In this document: in pieces, positions 22,240 through 32,707 of the stretch
Layout of the letters: each line of letters opens with the position of its first letter
Position numbering within the stretch: position 1 is the stretch's first letter
Origin: Xanthomonas vesicatoria ATCC 35937
GTDB taxonomy: Bacteria > Pseudomonadota > Gammaproteobacteria > Xanthomonadales > Xanthomonadaceae
NCBI RefSeq assembly: GCF_001908725.1
Contig: NZ_CP018725.1
Location: 186,001-250,000 of the forward strand
Length of the DNA: 64,000 bases
Direction: 5' to 3'
Notes under the pieces: model-generated
Databases searched by the model: none
What the model was told of the DNA's origin: nothing
What the model saw: the letters and a program-made list of their open reading frames with translations, nothing else
Position numbers and translations under genes: made by a program

Positions 22240-24633
22240 TCAGGAGTGACTCAGAACTCTTGCCAGTTGCCAGTTGCCATCGGCCAGCGCGGCCTGTGGC
22301 TTGGCCGACCGCGCCGGCGCGGCCGCGGTGCGCACTGTTGACTTGGCCGCGGTCTTGACCGCGACCGGACGCGAAGCGACCGGGCGGACACGTGCTTGCG
22401 CAGCTGCGGCCGACTCGTCCAGCTTGAACACCGACACCGCCTCGGCCAGATGACCGGCCTGCTCTTCCATCGAGCGGGCGGCCGCAGTGGCTTCTTCCAC
22501 CAGCGCAGCATTCTGCTGGGTGGTCTCGTCCATCTGGGTGATAGTCTGATTGACCTGCTCGATACCGGTCGACTGCTCCTGCGAGGCGGCAGAGATTTCG
22601 CCCATGATGTCGGTCACACGCTGCACGCTGGCCACGATTTCTGCCATGGTGGCACCGGCCTTGCGCACCAGCGCCGAGCCTTCGGCCACCTTGTGCACGG
22701 AGTCGTCGATCAGGCCCTTGATCTCCTTGGCGGCGCCGGCCGACCGCTGTGCCAACGTGCGCACCTCGGAAGCGACCACCGCAAACCCGCGGCCCTGTTC
22801 GCCGGCACGTGCCGCTTCCACCGCCGCGTTCAGTGCCAGGATGTTGGTCTGGAACGCAATGCCGTCGATGACCGAGATGATGTCGGCGATCTTCTTGGAC
22901 GAGGCTTCGATGCCGGACATGGTGGTGACCACCTGCGATACCACGTCGCCGCCCTGCGAAGCCACACCGGTGGCGCCGATGGCCAGCTGATTGGCCTGAC
23001 GCGCGCTTTCGGCATTCTGCTTGACGGTGGAGGTGAGCTCTTCCATCGAGGCAGCGGTTTCTTCCAGGTTGGCGGCCTGCTGTTCGGTGCGGTGCGACAG
23101 GTCGCTGTTGCCCGAGGCGATTTCGCCGGCTGCCGAGTTGATTGCGCTGGAGGAGAGCTTGATGCGACCGACGATGTCGGCCAATTGCTCGGCCGTGGCA
23201 TTGGCATCGTCACGCATCTGCGCGAACACGCCACTGAACTGGCCATGCATGCGCACGGTCAGGTCGCCGCGCGACAGCGCAGACAGCAGTGCGGAGATTT
23301 GCTCCAGGCTGCCGGCATTGGCATCCAGCAAGCCGTTGAGCTGCTGCGCCAGTTGCAGGAAGAAACCTTGCTTGCCGTCGGTTTCGACGCGACCGCTCAT
23401 GTCGCCACTGGCCGCGGCGCGCACGATGCGTGCGACTTCTTCTTCAACCTGGACTTCGATGGTGCGGTCGCGCCATTCGCAGACTTCGCCGGTGGTTTCA
23501 CCTTGCTCGTTCTTGATGCCGGTGACGGTTTGCGCCAGCACGACTTCGCCGAAGCGCTCTTCGAAACTGGTGACGCCGTCGCGCTCCAGTGCGGCGATGG
23601 CCTTGCGCACGGTCGCATCCGACAGGCCAAGGTAGCTGATGTGCTGGCCGATGACCTTGCCCGCGTCGAACTCGGGCGATGCCAGACGGATGCTGCTTTC
23701 GTACTGCGCCACGATCTTCTTGAAGGCATCGTTGGCGTAGATCATCACGCGGTCGGGATCGGTGATGAAGGTGCCGGTGGACGATTTGTCCAGCGCGGTG
23801 CGAATGCGCAGGTTCTCGTCGGCGATCTTCCGGTCGCGTTCGATCCGCTCCTTCAGATCGCGCTGCATGCGCTGCATGGAGCGCATCAGTTCGCCCACTT
23901 CGTCCTGGCCCTGCACGTTGATCTGGCCATCCAGCTTGCCGCCGGCGATTTCGGTGGCGGTGCTCACCGCGCCGCGCATGCTGCGCACGATCGAGCGGGC
24001 GAACAGGAACGCCAGGCCCAGGCCGCCGGCGATGCCGATCAGCAATACCACCAGGGTCAGCGTGACCGAGGTTGCGTGGACTTTTTCGGCCTTGGTCTTG
24101 GCCGCCTGTGCCAGCAGATTGTCCTCGGCGATCAACGCCGCCAGCGAATCCTTAGCCTTGTTGTGCAAGGTACGGGTTTCGCCAACGAAGGTGTCGATGG
24201 CGTCGTCGGGAAGATTGAGTTCCATCATTTCATCGACGCTGGCGTACGAGGCCGAAGCCTTTTTCCAGTCGGCGACGAATACGTCGAAAAGCTTTTTCTG
24301 TTGCGGGCTTTCGATCAGGCGGGGATAACCCTTGATCGTCGCCTCGATTTCACCGTTGAGCCGCTTGGCGCGGACCTTGGCTTCCTGCTTGACCGCATCG
24401 CTGGCGCGCACCAGATTTTGATAAGACGCATTCCGGTATTCGCCGAGCATGCCGCGCAGATCGCCGGCTTCGCGCACGCTGGACATGGTGTTGCCGGCCA
24501 GGTCGCGGGTCACATTGTTGAGCGATGCCAGGCCCGAATACGCGATGATTCCCTGCACCAGCATGATCAGCAGCACGATGCCGAACGCCAGCATCAGCCG
24601 CGGCATCAATTTCAGATTATTGATCCATTTCAT
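22240..24633 (-). CDS. Methyl-accepting chemotaxis protein MCP-1 (4HB-HAMP-PAS type), frameshifted C-terminal tail
   Basis: A 797-residue transmembrane receptor: TM1 about 11-31, a helical periplasmic domain to about 185 (four-helix-bundle like), TM2 about 190-210, HAMP, a PAS domain ([12 protein letters not shown]..., ending [11 protein letters not shown]), further HAMP-like units (GDMSGRV, GDLTVRM) and the signalling hairpin with [20 protein letters not shown]. The tail is unusual: it reads NWQ then LARVLSHS. A tandem 7-bp duplication (22261-22274) shifts the frame; removing one copy restores NWQEF and a stop at 22251. ATG 24633 follows GGGGGAA. The small secreted gene lies 82 bases upstream, perhaps in the same transcript. 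Confidence 0.95.
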   Translation of the reverse strand: MKWINNLKLMPRLMLAFGIVLLIMLVQGIIAYSGLASLNNVTRDLAGNTMSSVREAGDLRGMLGEYRNASYQNLVRASDAVKQEAKVRAKRLNGEIEATIKGYPRLIESPQQKKLFDVFVADWKKASASYASVDEMMELNLPDDAIDTFVGETRTLHNKAKDSLAALIAEDNLLAQAAKTKAEKVHATSVTLTLVVLLIGIAGGLGLAFLFARSIVRSMRGAVSTATEIAGGKLDGQINVQGQDEVGELMRSMQRMQRDLKERIERDRKIADENLRIRTALDKSSTGTFITDPDRVMIYANDAFKKIVAQYESSIRLASPEFDAGKVIGQHISYLGLSDATVRKAIAALERDGVTSFEERFGEVVLAQTVTGIKNEQGETTGEVCEWRDRTIEVQVEEEVARIVRAAASGDMSGRVETDGKQGFFLQLAQQLNGLLDANAGSLEQISALLSALSRGDLTVRMHGQFSGVFAQMRDDANATAEQLADIVGRIKLSSSAINSAAGEIASGNSDLSHRTEQQAANLEETAASMEELTSTVKQNAESARQANQLAIGATGVASQGGDVVSQVVTTMSGIEASSKKIADIISVIDGIAFQTNILALNAAVEAARAGEQGRGFAVVASEVRTLAQRSAGAAKEIKGLIDDSVHKVAEGSALVRKAGATMAEIVASVQRVTDIMGEISAASQEQSTGIEQVNQTITQMDETTQQNAALVEEATAAARSMEEQAGHLAEAVSVFKLDESAAAAQARVRPVASRPVAVKTAAKSTVRTAAAPARSAKPQAALADGNWQLARVLSHS
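22261..22274 (+). repeat. Tandem 7-bp duplication at the 3' end of MCP-1
   Basis: Two adjacent copies of TGCCAGT. The second copy puts the C-terminal codons of MCP-1 out of frame and replaces the terminal EF and stop by eight other residues. Confidence 0.9.
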
Positions 24634-24680
24634 TGACACGATTCCCCCGTAGAAGTAAATCCGCATAATCCAGACAGCAC

Positions 24681-24704
24681 ATCGCCACGCATGGGCGTGG
24701 CGAT
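24681..24704 (-). other. Hairpin between small secreted gene and MCP-1
   Basis: Perfect inverted repeat ATCGCCACGC / GCGTGGCGAT with a four-base loop. There is no T-run on either side, so it may stabilise or attenuate the transcript rather than end it. Confidence 0.45.
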
Positions 24705-24715
24705 GGGCAATGCGA

Positions 24716-25099
24716 TTACTTGATGGTGGCGAGCTTCAGGCTGGCCGGGGAACTGACTTCGATTTCGGCGCGCGAGCTGTCGCGTTGGATCTTGCCGAGG
24801 ACGCAGACGTCCTTGCCTTCCAGTGATTCCGGGGCAAAGCTGAACTTGCCGCGGTTGGCGCCGTCGATACGGGCTGAGAAGGTATGGCGCGGGAACATGC
24901 CGCCCATGTACAGGAAGGTCGGTTCGCCCTCCGAGCTTTGTGCGTACTTGGCCTTTTCGACCTTGCCGCACACCATGCCGTCCTTGCCGACGAAGCGGGT
25001 GGCCATCTCAGGCGGAATCATTTCCTGCGACTGGGCCGACAGCGTGGGAGCAACGATCACGAGAGCAGCGACGGGGAGGAGCGAGAGCAGGAACTTCAT
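24716..25099 (-). CDS. Small secreted OB-fold-like protein under sigma-28 control
   Basis: A 127-residue protein with a clear signal peptide ([18 protein letters not shown], cleavage probably after LSAQS). The mature part has the strand pattern of small OB-fold proteins: [46 protein letters not shown] and a final strand [12 protein letters not shown]. Two cysteines (in VCGKV and DVCVLG) could form a disulfide. ATG 25099 follows GGAG. No function can be assigned; the sigma-28 promoter 63 bases upstream and MCP-1 downstream place it in the flagellar/chemotaxis regulon, perhaps as a periplasmic partner of a receptor. Confidence 0.85.
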   Translation of the reverse strand: MKFLLSLLPVAALVIVAPTLSAQSQEMIPPEMATRFVGKDGMVCGKVEKAKYAQSSEGEPTFLYMGGMFPRHTFSARIDGANRGKFSFAPESLEGKDVCVLGKIQRDSSRAEIEVSSPASLKLATIK

Positions 25100-25410
25100 T
25101 TGGATTCTCCAGAATCGAAAGTCGAACAGTGACCCGTTTATGGACGCGGGCTTCTATTCAGCTATCGGCTAACTGAGGTTCAACTTGAATCCGAAAAACG
25201 TGATTTCCGTCTCACTTCCATTTTGTGGTGCGTCCCGTGTCGGGATGCTCCCGACACTTGATGGTGGTATGCGCGTTGGGCATAAACCATTGCGGCCGTC
25301 AGAGGGCTGCGGTGTCGCGAAGGCAACGATGCAGACCTGCTGCAACGCCGCGCTTGCCGACCACCGCATTCCCCTGACGACCGCAGGTCGCCGCACCCAG
25401 CCACTTTGAA
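25100..25410. other. Intergenic region between cheW and small secreted gene
   Basis: A 311-base gap without a convincing gene. It holds the sigma-28 promoter at 25162-25188 and a hairpin at 25237-25257 (GTGTCGGGA / TCCCGACAC, loop of three), which may end the cheW transcript although it lacks a T-run. Confidence 0.6.
25162..25188 (-). promoter_or_regulatory. Sigma-28 promoter of small secreted gene (and possibly MCP-1)
   Basis: Minus strand TCAA, exactly 15 bases, GCCGATAG; 62 bases before the start codon at 25099. Confidence 0.75.
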
Positions 25411-25896
25411 TCAGGCGGCTTCTTCAGCCAGCTGCTGCTGACCCAGCTCGGTGCTGTCCAGCAAGGTTTCGATATCCAGCAGGATTAGCATGCGATCGTC
25501 CTGGGTGCCGATGCCGGAGATGAAGCGGGTGTCCACCGAAGCGCCGAACTCAGGCGTCGGACGGATCTGGTCGTCGTTGAGCGGGATCACGTCCGAGACG
25601 CTGTCCACCACGATGCCGACGACGCGGTCTTCGACGTTAAGGACGATCATCACGGTGAAGGCGTCGTAGCGCGCTTCTTTCAGGCGCAGCTTCAGACGCA
25701 GGTCGATCACCGGCACGATGGTGCCGCGCAGATTGATCACACCCTTGATGTAATCGGGGGCGTCGGGCAGACGGGTGACCGAATCGTAGCCGCGGATTTC
25801 CTGCACTTTCAGGATGTCCACGCCGTAGTGTTCTTCGCCCAAGGCGAAGCTGAGGAATTCACCACCGGTGCCGGTGGCAGTGCTTTTGTCGTTCAT
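25411..25896 (-). CDS. cheW: CheW, chemotaxis coupling protein
   Basis: A 161-residue CheW adaptor linking chemoreceptors to CheA. The two-subdomain CheW fold is complete: FLSFALGEEHYGVDILKVQEI, then IKGVINLRGTIVPVIDLRLKL with the receptor-binding segment, then VVDSVSDVIPL and GIGTQDDRMLILLDIE. ATG 25896 follows GGAG. It is a single gene with its own sigma-28 promoter (25962-25988), between ycgR and the small secreted gene. A second, larger CheW-domain protein (ParP) is encoded at 56178. Confidence 0.96.
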   Translation of the reverse strand: MNDKSTATGTGGEFLSFALGEEHYGVDILKVQEIRGYDSVTRLPDAPDYIKGVINLRGTIVPVIDLRLKLRLKEARYDAFTVMIVLNVEDRVVGIVVDSVSDVIPLNDDQIRPTPEFGASVDTRFISGIGTQDDRMLILLDIETLLDSTELGQQQLAEEAA

Positions 25897-25961
25897 GGAA
25901 ACTCCGGGCGTTGCGGCTGAGTGTCAGGTTGCGGCACTGGGTTGAAAAGGCTGCCATAGCA

Positions 25962-25988
25962 ACATCGGCGGGGCGCTGCGCAACTTTA
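25962..25988 (-). promoter_or_regulatory. Sigma-28 promoter of cheW
   Basis: Minus strand TAAA (within TAAAGTT), exactly 15 bases, GCCGATGT; about 65 bases upstream of cheW, in the gap after ycgR. Confidence 0.7.
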
Positions 25989-26017
25989 GGTGCGTGGCTG
26001 CTGTGGTGCGGTCGGGT

Positions 26018-26806
26018 TCAGAACACGCCGCTCTTGCGCGCATTGCGCTGGCGGTCGACCCGGAAGATGTAGCGCTGGATGGTTTCGTCGGCGCCTCGCG
26101 GCAGATCGCTGAACTGCAAGCCGACACGGAAGCCTTCGCTGCCATTGGGCAGGGTCTGCTTGTACTGGCTGCATACGGTGAGTGGTAACGCGATCGGTGC
26201 GGCGTCTGGCAGTTGCAGCGTGCAGTTGCGGTACGTGCGCTGCGGCTCCAGTAGGGGCATGCCGGCGGTCAGCGATACCGCCAGGCCGCCGCTGCTGATG
26301 TCGATGACGCGCAGCTGCAGGTTGAGATTACCGCCCTGGGCCTCGTCCTGACGGATGATGCAGACCGGCGAGTCGGTGATCGGCGTTTCCAACCGGTACG
26401 ACTCGCGCCGTTGCATGTGGTACATCGCGTCCGGCAACTCGGCGCGGAAGGCGACGTGGATGTCGCGGTCCAGGCGTTCGGCCTTTTCCAGACGGAAGCG
26501 GACATTGACCCGCTCCAGTTGCGCGTAGCAGAGCAGGTACTTGGCATCTTCGATGGCGCGGTTGGAGGCCTCGTTATGGCTGCCGTCCAGAATCACGCAG
26601 TCGTCGTCTTCATCCACTTCGAGCACGGCGGTGGGCACAGCCATGTCGCGCCCGGCCACGTGCATCGTCACAACCGCGCGTTGATCCAGCAGCTGACGCA
26701 GCAAGCCACGGATCTGCCGCTTGTTGCGCAGCAGGTAGCGCTCATCACCTTCGGCAAGGTGATCGTCGTGGTCCAGCTCTGACTCTGAGGTATCGCCTTG
26801 GGACAT
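26018..26806 (-). CDS. ycgR: YcgR-type flagellar brake protein with PilZ domain
   Basis: A 262-residue c-di-GMP effector with an N-terminal YcgR/YcgR2 domain (about 20-125) and a C-terminal PilZ domain. The c-di-GMP motifs are present: the arginine pair in QRRESYRL (RxxxR) and the D/NxSxxG motif as DISSGGL. In enterobacteria YcgR binds the flagellar motor and slows it when c-di-GMP is high. ATG 26806 is preferred; a GTG four codons upstream is also open. It lies upstream of cheW on the same strand, with a sigma-28-like site at 26865-26891. Confidence 0.9.
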   Translation of the reverse strand: MSQGDTSESELDHDDHLAEGDERYLLRNKRQIRGLLRQLLDQRAVVTMHVAGRDMAVPTAVLEVDEDDDCVILDGSHNEASNRAIEDAKYLLCYAQLERVNVRFRLEKAERLDRDIHVAFRAELPDAMYHMQRRESYRLETPITDSPVCIIRQDEAQGGNLNLQLRVIDISSGGLAVSLTAGMPLLEPQRTYRNCTLQLPDAAPIALPLTVCSQYKQTLPNGSEGFRVGLQFSDLPRGADETIQRYIFRVDRQRNARKSGVF

Positions 26807-26864
26807 GGGCACAAGCACAGTGGTAACGGGAAGAGGCCCGGAGGGTTGTCCCGGCGTCGCCTTG

Positions 26865-26891
26865 ATATCGGCGGCAAAGCGAAATCTTTAA
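26865..26891 (-). promoter_or_regulatory. Sigma-28-like promoter of ycgR
   Basis: Minus strand TAAA, 14 bases, GCCGATAT (or TTAA with 15 bases). About 60 bases upstream of the ycgR start. Confidence 0.55.
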
Positions 26892-27011
26892 GAGCCGCTA
26901 ACAAAACTCGGACGCCTAGCGCGAGGAATCACCGGTCGCGATGGTCGGTGCAGCCGTTTCAACCAAGCAACCCGCCAACTCTCTGGTGCGGTGTCCTTGC
27001 CGCTTGCGGTA

Positions 27012-27174
27012 TGGATGCCGCCATTGGGCCCCAAGGACGGGTTTACGGCGTGTCCCGCAAGCGGTGAGGGCACCGCGCCTTCAAGGTCTTTAGCGTTTGC
27101 TGCAGGGCTCTTGCCCGCTCACCATCGCAGGACACGCTGCAACTACGTCCTTGTAAACTCCGTGGCGGCATCCA
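27012..27174. repeat. Imperfect inverted-repeat element
   Basis: The segment 27012-27068, starting TGGATGCCGCCA and ending GGTGAG, is repeated in reverse complement at 27118-27174 with substitutions; both share a GTTTAC core and GCGTGTCC. The right copy abuts the palindrome GGCGGCATCCATGCCGCC (27164-27181). It looks like a dispersed intergenic repeat of Xanthomonas; that family link is from memory. Confidence 0.65.
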
Positions 27175-27317
27175 TGCCGCCAAGGGCCCCGCGATGGCGA
27201 GCGGACAAGCGCCAGTGAAGTTGGTCGGCGCGTTGGTGCAAGCGACAAGCAATGTTCGCCCGCAGTGCCGCGCGCCCTCGACTCACCCAGCGTTTGAGTC
27301 AAGCATCGTTTCTTGCA

Positions 27318-29990
27318 TCAGTGGTAGGCGTGGCGTGCGTTGGCCAGCAAGGTGTCTAGACGGCCGTGCTGCTCGAGGCGGAACACCGCCACCGCGTCCA
27401 CCAGCTGCGCGGCCTGGTCTTCCATCGCGCGCGCGGCCGCCGTGGCTTCTTCCACCAATGCGGCGTTCTGCTGCGTGGTTTCGTCCATCTGGGTGACGGT
27501 CTGGTTGACCTGGGTGATGCCGGCGGCCTGCTCGCGCGAGGCGCTGGTAATTTCACCCATGATGTCGGTGACGCGCTGCACCGAGCCGACTACCTGCTGC
27601 ATCGTGCTGCCAGCCTCCGAAGCCAGTGCGGCACCGTTGCCGATGCGGGTCACCGAGTCTTCGATCAGGTGCTTGATCTCCTTGGCCGCCCCGGCCGAGC
27701 GCTGCGCGAGCGTGCGCACCTCGGAGGCCACCACGGCGAAGCCGCGGCCCTGCTCGCCGGCACGCGCCGCTTCCACCGCCGCATTCAAAGCGAGGATGTT
27801 GGTCTGGAAGGCGATGCCGTCGATGACGCTGATGATGTCGGCGATCTTCTTGGACGAGGTATCGATGTCGGCCATGGTGGCGACCACACGGCCAACCACA
27901 TCGCCACCCTTGGCGGCCACGCCAGCGGCGTCGAGCACCAGGCGGTTGGCCTGGTCGGCGTTGTCGGCGTTCTGCTTGACCGTGGCGGTGAGCTCTTCCA
28001 TTGAAGCGGCGGTTTCTTCGAGCGCGGCAGCCTGCTGTTCGGTACGACGCGACAGGTCGCCGTTGCCGGTGGCGATCTCGGTGGCGGCCGAGTTGATGGC
28101 CAACGAGGAGTCTTTAATGCGACGCACGATGCCGGCCAGCTGGTCGGCGGTAGCATTGGCATCGTCGCGGATACTGGCAAAAACCCCTTGCAGATCGCCT
28201 TCCATGCGTGCGGTGAGATCGCCCTGAGACAATGACGACAACAGCGCCGAGACACGCGAGAGTCCGTCGGCATTGTTGTCCAGCAGCATGTTGAGCTGCT
28301 GGGCAAGCAGCAGCAGGAACCCCTGCTTGCCTTCGGTGCCGACGCGCCCGCTCAGGTCGCCGGCAGCAGCGGCCTGCACGATGCGCGCCACTTCCTGCTC
28401 CACCTGCACCTCCTGGGTGCGATCGGCCCACTCGACCACAAAGCCCATGCGCTCGCCGGCCGCTCCCAGCACCGGGTTGACGATCAGGCGCATGGTGCGG
28501 CCACCGACCAGAATCTGCGCAGTATGGGTGCCGGTGAGCTGATCAAGCATGCGCGCCTGGTGCTCGGGTTTGCGGTGGAACTGGTCGATGCTGGCATCGA
28601 TCAGTGCGTCGGCATCAAATTGCGGCAGGTCGCGGCGCAGGTCGTCCTGTGCATTCTTGAGCATGCGCTGCAGCGGGCGGTTGACGTAGATGATGCGACG
28701 GTTGGCATCGGCAATCATCACGTTGGTGCTGACATCGTCCAGCGCGGTGCGCACGCGCAAGGCCTCGCTGGCAATCCGCTGATCGCGCTCAACGCGCGCG
28801 CGCAGGTCGTCACGCATGGTGCGGGCGCTGAGCAGCAGGCGGCCCACTTCGTCCTGGCGATCGACCTCGATCGGGTTGTCCAGGCGGCCGGCGGCCACAT
28901 CGCCGAGCACACGTTCCACCGCCACCAGCGGTCGGGTGACCATCTTGCGTGCGGCCACAAACACCACCGCGATGCACAGCACCAGTACCACGAGCGAGAA
29001 CAGCAGCATGCTGCCCATCAGCTGGTCGAGCGGGCCGTCGATGGCGCTGCGCGGCTGGGTGCCGATCACCGCCCACTGCCATGGCGCATAGCGCTGTGCG
29101 GTGACTTCGAACGCCTGTGCGTTGCCCTTGGCATCGCGTAGCTGCAGGTTGGCGCTGGGCTGCTTGGCGTCCAGTACCGACTGCAACGCTGCCTGCTGAT
29201 CGGCAGGCACCAGACCCGACAACGTGGCCGGCGTGCCCGGTGGGGCGGCGATGATCTGGCCCTGGTGCTCGCCCGGCGCCATGTCGGCGATGACGAAGTA
29301 GCCATCCTGCCCCAGCTGCGTGGTGCTGACCTGGGCCTTGAGCGCGGCCAGGCCCTGGGTATAGTTGCGACCGACGAACAGCGCGCCGATCACCTCGCCG
29401 GCCGCGTCACGCAGGGGCGCGTAGTAGGTCATGTACTGGTCGCCGAACAACTGCGCCTGGCCGGTGAAGGCCTTGCCTTGGGACAGTGCGGCGTAGGCCT
29501 TGCCCTTGCGATCGAGCAGGGTGCCGATCACGCGTTCGTTCTGCTTGTTGCGCAGCGAGGTGGTGATGCGCACGAAGTCATCGCCGGTGCGGGCAAAGAT
29601 GGTTGCAACGCCGCCGGTTGCCTGCGCAAAGCGATCCACCGCGTCGAAATTGAGATTCAGCGCCTGTGCGCCGGTGCGCAGCGTGGGCGTGTTCTGCTCG
29701 CCGATGGTCACGGTGCTGGCGGTATCCAGCGTGCGTGGGCCCCGCGGCAGCATGTCGTCGAAGACGCTGCCCAGCCGCTCGGTGCCTTCGGTCAGGGTGA
29801 CGTCGTACATCGCTACCGCTTGCTGCATCAACCGTGTGCTCGAATGCAACTCCGCCTTCACCTGCGATTCGATGTCGGCAGCCGACTGCCGGTAAATGGT
29901 GAGCGCAAGCAGCGCCAGCGAGAGTGCGATAACCAGGGTGAGCAATGCGGACAGCCGCGTGCCAACGGAAAGTCGGTTGAAGACATGCAT
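27318..29990 (-). CDS. Methyl-accepting chemotaxis protein MCP-2 (Cache-HAMP-PAS type)
   Basis: An 890-residue receptor. TM1 lies at about 14-36, followed by a large periplasmic region of about 280 residues that looks like the Cache3/Cache2 fusion type ([44 protein letters not shown]), TM2 near 330, HAMP, a PAS domain, HAMP-like GDLSGRV and GDLTARM units and the signalling hairpin. The C-terminus [10 protein letters not shown] has no WQEF-type pentapeptide in any frame. ATG 29990 gives a receptor-like N-terminus [14 protein letters not shown]; the frame extends 131 codons further upstream without support. Confidence 0.94.
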   Translation of the reverse strand: MHVFNRLSVGTRLSALLTLVIALSLALLALTIYRQSAADIESQVKAELHSSTRLMQQAVAMYDVTLTEGTERLGSVFDDMLPRGPRTLDTASTVTIGEQNTPTLRTGAQALNLNFDAVDRFAQATGGVATIFARTGDDFVRITTSLRNKQNERVIGTLLDRKGKAYAALSQGKAFTGQAQLFGDQYMTYYAPLRDAAGEVIGALFVGRNYTQGLAALKAQVSTTQLGQDGYFVIADMAPGEHQGQIIAAPPGTPATLSGLVPADQQAALQSVLDAKQPSANLQLRDAKGNAQAFEVTAQRYAPWQWAVIGTQPRSAIDGPLDQLMGSMLLFSLVVLVLCIAVVFVAARKMVTRPLVAVERVLGDVAAGRLDNPIEVDRQDEVGRLLLSARTMRDDLRARVERDQRIASEALRVRTALDDVSTNVMIADANRRIIYVNRPLQRMLKNAQDDLRRDLPQFDADALIDASIDQFHRKPEHQARMLDQLTGTHTAQILVGGRTMRLIVNPVLGAAGERMGFVVEWADRTQEVQVEQEVARIVQAAAAGDLSGRVGTEGKQGFLLLLAQQLNMLLDNNADGLSRVSALLSSLSQGDLTARMEGDLQGVFASIRDDANATADQLAGIVRRIKDSSLAINSAATEIATGNGDLSRRTEQQAAALEETAASMEELTATVKQNADNADQANRLVLDAAGVAAKGGDVVGRVVATMADIDTSSKKIADIISVIDGIAFQTNILALNAAVEAARAGEQGRGFAVVASEVRTLAQRSAGAAKEIKHLIEDSVTRIGNGAALASEAGSTMQQVVGSVQRVTDIMGEITSASREQAAGITQVNQTVTQMDETTQQNAALVEEATAAARAMEDQAAQLVDAVAVFRLEQHGRLDTLLANARHAYH

Positions 29991-30076
29991 GAAGATCGAC
30001 CTTGCCCGGGGGAGGGCGTTACGAATGCGTGAATTCGATAACGGCCGTCTATGCGTCAAATTGATCATTTCTGTAG

Positions 30077-30102
30077 AAATCGGCACACCACAGGGCGATT
30101 TA
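30077..30102 (-). promoter_or_regulatory. Possible sigma-28-like promoter of MCP-2
   Basis: Minus strand TAAA, 14 bases, GCCGATTT, 87 bases before the MCP-2 start. Spacing is one base shorter than in the other sites. Confidence 0.45.
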
Positions 30103-30245
30103 TTCAGCCCTGGCTCATTGGAAGCGGTTTCAGCTGAAAAGCGTGTGGTTCGTGAATGTAAATTCTGTGTGAATAAAAAGCGATCGAAAGGGCACGACAG
30201 GATCGCTTGCGCTCGCAAGCGCGTGTTGATCCATACCCATAAAAA

Positions 30246-30276
30246 GGGCCGCGTCCCCTCGTAAGGGAAGCGGCCC
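30246..30276 (-). terminator. Rho-independent terminator of MCP-3
   Basis: Stem of GGGCCGC plus TCCC on one side and GGGA plus GCGGCCC on the other, with a seven-base loop; on the minus strand it is followed by TTTTTATG. It lies 170 bases beyond the MCP-3 stop. Confidence 0.75.
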
Positions 30277-30445
30277 ACAAGATCCCGCTTGGCGCGGACT
30301 TGAATGGCTCTCGAACTTTCTGTGTTGCGAGTGATGATGTTGCGCGGCGCGTGGACCACGCACCGCGTGAGGGTCAGTTGCAACGGCGCGGTTGTGTTTC
30401 ACTGCATGTCTGATGGAGGTCGGTGCTTGCATGCCGCCGGCGGTT

Positions 30446-32707
30446 TCAGAACTCCTGCCACCCGCTGGCGTCGGCTGTAGACGCAGACGCGCTCACCGCA
30501 GGGCGGCGTGCCATTGCTGGCGTGGCGATGGTGCGCGCAGTCGCGCGAGCTGGCGGGCGCGCAACGGGTGACACGCTGGCGATGGCAGTCAGGTGACGCG
30601 CGACCGGCGCCTGTGTCTCGACCTTGAACACTGCCACGGCTTCGGTGAGCTGCTGGGCCTGTTCTTCCATTGCACGTGCGGCGGCGGTGGCTTCTTCCAC
30701 CAGGGCGGCATTTTGCTGGGTGGTTTCGTCCATCTGGGTCACGGTCTGGTTGACCTGCTCGATGCCGGCGTACTGTTCCTGCGATGCAGATGAAATCTCG
30801 CTCATGATATTGGTGACGCGCTGCACGCTGGCCACGATGTCGGCCATGGTGGTGCCGGCCTGGTCGACCAACGTGGCGCCTTGCGCAACCTTTTCCACCG
30901 AGTCGTCGATGAGGTATTTGATCTCTTTCGCCGCACCTGCCGAACGTTGCGCCAGTGTGCGCACTTCGGACGCCACCACCGCAAAACCGCGGCCTTGCTC
31001 GCCGGCACGTGCTGCTTCCACCGCGGCATTCAGCGCCAGGATGTTGGTCTGGAAGGCGATGCCGTCGATGACGCTGATGATCTCGGCGATCTTCTTCGAA
31101 GAGGCCTGGATGTCGGACATGGTGGTGACCACGCTGGCCACCACAGCGCCGCCTTGCGACGCCACTGCGGCAGCGCCGATGGCGAGCTGATTGGCCTGGC
31201 TGGCGTGCTCGGCATTCTGCTTGACGGTGGAGGTGAGTTCTTCCATCGAGGCGGCGGTTTCTTCCAGATTGGCCGCCTGTTGTTCGGTGCGCTGCGACAG
31301 ATCCTGATTGCCGGTGGCGATCTCGCCGGAGGCCAGGCCGATGGCACCGGCCGCATCCTGGATGCGGCCGACAATGTTGGCCAGCTGCTCGGCGGTGGCA
31401 TTGGCGTCGTCGCGCATCTGCGCAAATACACCCTGGTACTGGCCTGTCATGCGTGCGGTGAGGTCGCCAGCGGCGATCGACTGCAACAGGCCGGACAACG
31501 ACTGCAGGTTGCCATCGGCGGTGGCCATCAAAGTGTTGAGGCTTTCCACCATGATGCGGAAGTCGAACTGAAACTGCTCGGCATTGCCACGTGCGGTGAA
31601 GTCGCCATTGGCCGCTGCCTGCGCAAGGTGCTTGATCTCGTGGTTCATCGTGGACAGGTTGTGCTTGACCTGATTCATCGCTGTGGTGATTGCGGCTTTT
31701 TCACCTGGCAATTGCGGCATGTCTTCGCTCAGATCGCCGATGGCATAGCGCTCCACCAGGTGGATGGTCTGCATCTTGACCTTGATGTGCGCGGCAACCA
31801 GCTCGTTGGTGTCCTTGGCCATGCGGCCGAAGTCGCCGGGGAACGCGCCGGCATCCATGCGGAAACTGATCTGGCCCGCATCGTGGCGCTTGGCCATGTC
31901 CAACTGTGCGCTGATCAGGTTGCGCACTTGGTCCTGCATCTTCTCCATCGCCTGCAACAGGCGGCCGGTTTCGTCGTGGCTGGTGGTGCGCACATCGTTG
32001 TCGAGATTGCCGTTGGCAATGGCTTCGGCGGCACGGGTGGCCTGCGACAGCGGGCGCACCAGGCTGCGGGTGATCGCCCAGCCGAGGAGGCCGCTGATCA
32101 ACACCACCGCCAGGCCGCCGCCGATCAGCATCGCACGGCCACGTGCCATCGCCGCGGTGGCGACCTCGTTAGCTTCCTGAGCGCGCTGGCGCTGCAGCGC
32201 TGCATATTCCAGCAGTGCGTCCTGCCACACTTGCGTGGCCGGCGCCGCGCGTTGCAACAGCAATGGCAATGCTTGATCGGCCTTGCCTGCAAGTCCCAGA
32301 TCGATTACCTGCTGGTTGAAAGCGCGGGCAGTCTTGTTGTTCTGATCGATCTTGTCGCGGATGGCCTGCGCCGCCGGCGTGGCCGAGAAGACGTAGAGCC
32401 GCTCGCGCGCGTCCTTGTAGATGCTGCGCTGCTCTTCGATGATGGCGACGAAACGACGATTCTCCTCATCGGTGGTCGGCAGCACGATGTTGCGCAGCTG
32501 CAATGCAAGCACCGACACCGCGTTATTCATCTCTTGCAGATGCTGGACAATGACCATGTTGCGATTGGTCAGCGTGTCCAGGCTCTGGCGCGCTTGCGCC
32601 AGCGTATAGAGACCTGCGGCTACCAGTGCGCACGACAGCAGGATCAGGATGCCGAACGCGAAAGTCAGGCGCTTGCCGACGTTGTACCGTTGAAGAAAAG
32701 CGATCAT
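30446..32707 (-). CDS. Methyl-accepting chemotaxis protein MCP-3 (4HB, poly-HAMP)
   Basis: A 753-residue receptor: TM1 about 14-36, four-helix-bundle periplasmic domain 37-190, TM2 about 191-212, then a chain of HAMP units recognisable by repeated GNLDNDV, GDLSEDM, GDFTARG and GDLTARM signatures, and the signalling hairpin. It ends GWQEF, a CheR/CheB tether-like pentapeptide. The ligand domain shares [12 protein letters not shown] with MCP-5, which has the same architecture, so the two are probably recent duplicates. ATG 32707 is chosen because TM1 then starts properly; the Shine-Dalgarno sequence is weak. Confidence 0.95.
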   Translation of the reverse strand: MIAFLQRYNVGKRLTFAFGILILLSCALVAAGLYTLAQARQSLDTLTNRNMVIVQHLQEMNNAVSVLALQLRNIVLPTTDEENRRFVAIIEEQRSIYKDARERLYVFSATPAAQAIRDKIDQNNKTARAFNQQVIDLGLAGKADQALPLLLQRAAPATQVWQDALLEYAALQRQRAQEANEVATAAMARGRAMLIGGGLAVVLISGLLGWAITRSLVRPLSQATRAAEAIANGNLDNDVRTTSHDETGRLLQAMEKMQDQVRNLISAQLDMAKRHDAGQISFRMDAGAFPGDFGRMAKDTNELVAAHIKVKMQTIHLVERYAIGDLSEDMPQLPGEKAAITTAMNQVKHNLSTMNHEIKHLAQAAANGDFTARGNAEQFQFDFRIMVESLNTLMATADGNLQSLSGLLQSIAAGDLTARMTGQYQGVFAQMRDDANATAEQLANIVGRIQDAAGAIGLASGEIATGNQDLSQRTEQQAANLEETAASMEELTSTVKQNAEHASQANQLAIGAAAVASQGGAVVASVVTTMSDIQASSKKIAEIISVIDGIAFQTNILALNAAVEAARAGEQGRGFAVVASEVRTLAQRSAGAAKEIKYLIDDSVEKVAQGATLVDQAGTTMADIVASVQRVTNIMSEISSASQEQYAGIEQVNQTVTQMDETTQQNAALVEEATAAARAMEEQAQQLTEAVAVFKVETQAPVARHLTAIASVSPVARPPARATARTIATPAMARRPAVSASASTADASGWQEF

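Larger units (their letters stand above)
26807..27317. other. Intergenic region with inverted-repeat element
   Basis: A 511-base gap between MCP-2 and ycgR. It contains the ycgR promoter candidate and a pair of inverted repeat copies (27012-27068 and 27118-27174). Short ORFs here overlap the repeats in several frames and none looks like a gene. Confidence 0.6.
29991..30445. other. Intergenic region between MCP-2 and MCP-3
   Basis: A 455-base gap. It holds the MCP-3 terminator hairpin (30246-30276) and a possible promoter of MCP-2 (30077-30102). The stretch is less GC-rich than its surroundings around 30050-30240. The open frame across it is an upstream extension of MCP-2 and not a recognisable protein. 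Confidence 0.6.

Noticed and set aside
26991..27302. Short overlapping ORFs between MCP-2 and ycgR
   Set aside because: They lie inside the inverted-repeat element, occur on both strands and have no ribosome sites or recognisable sequence.
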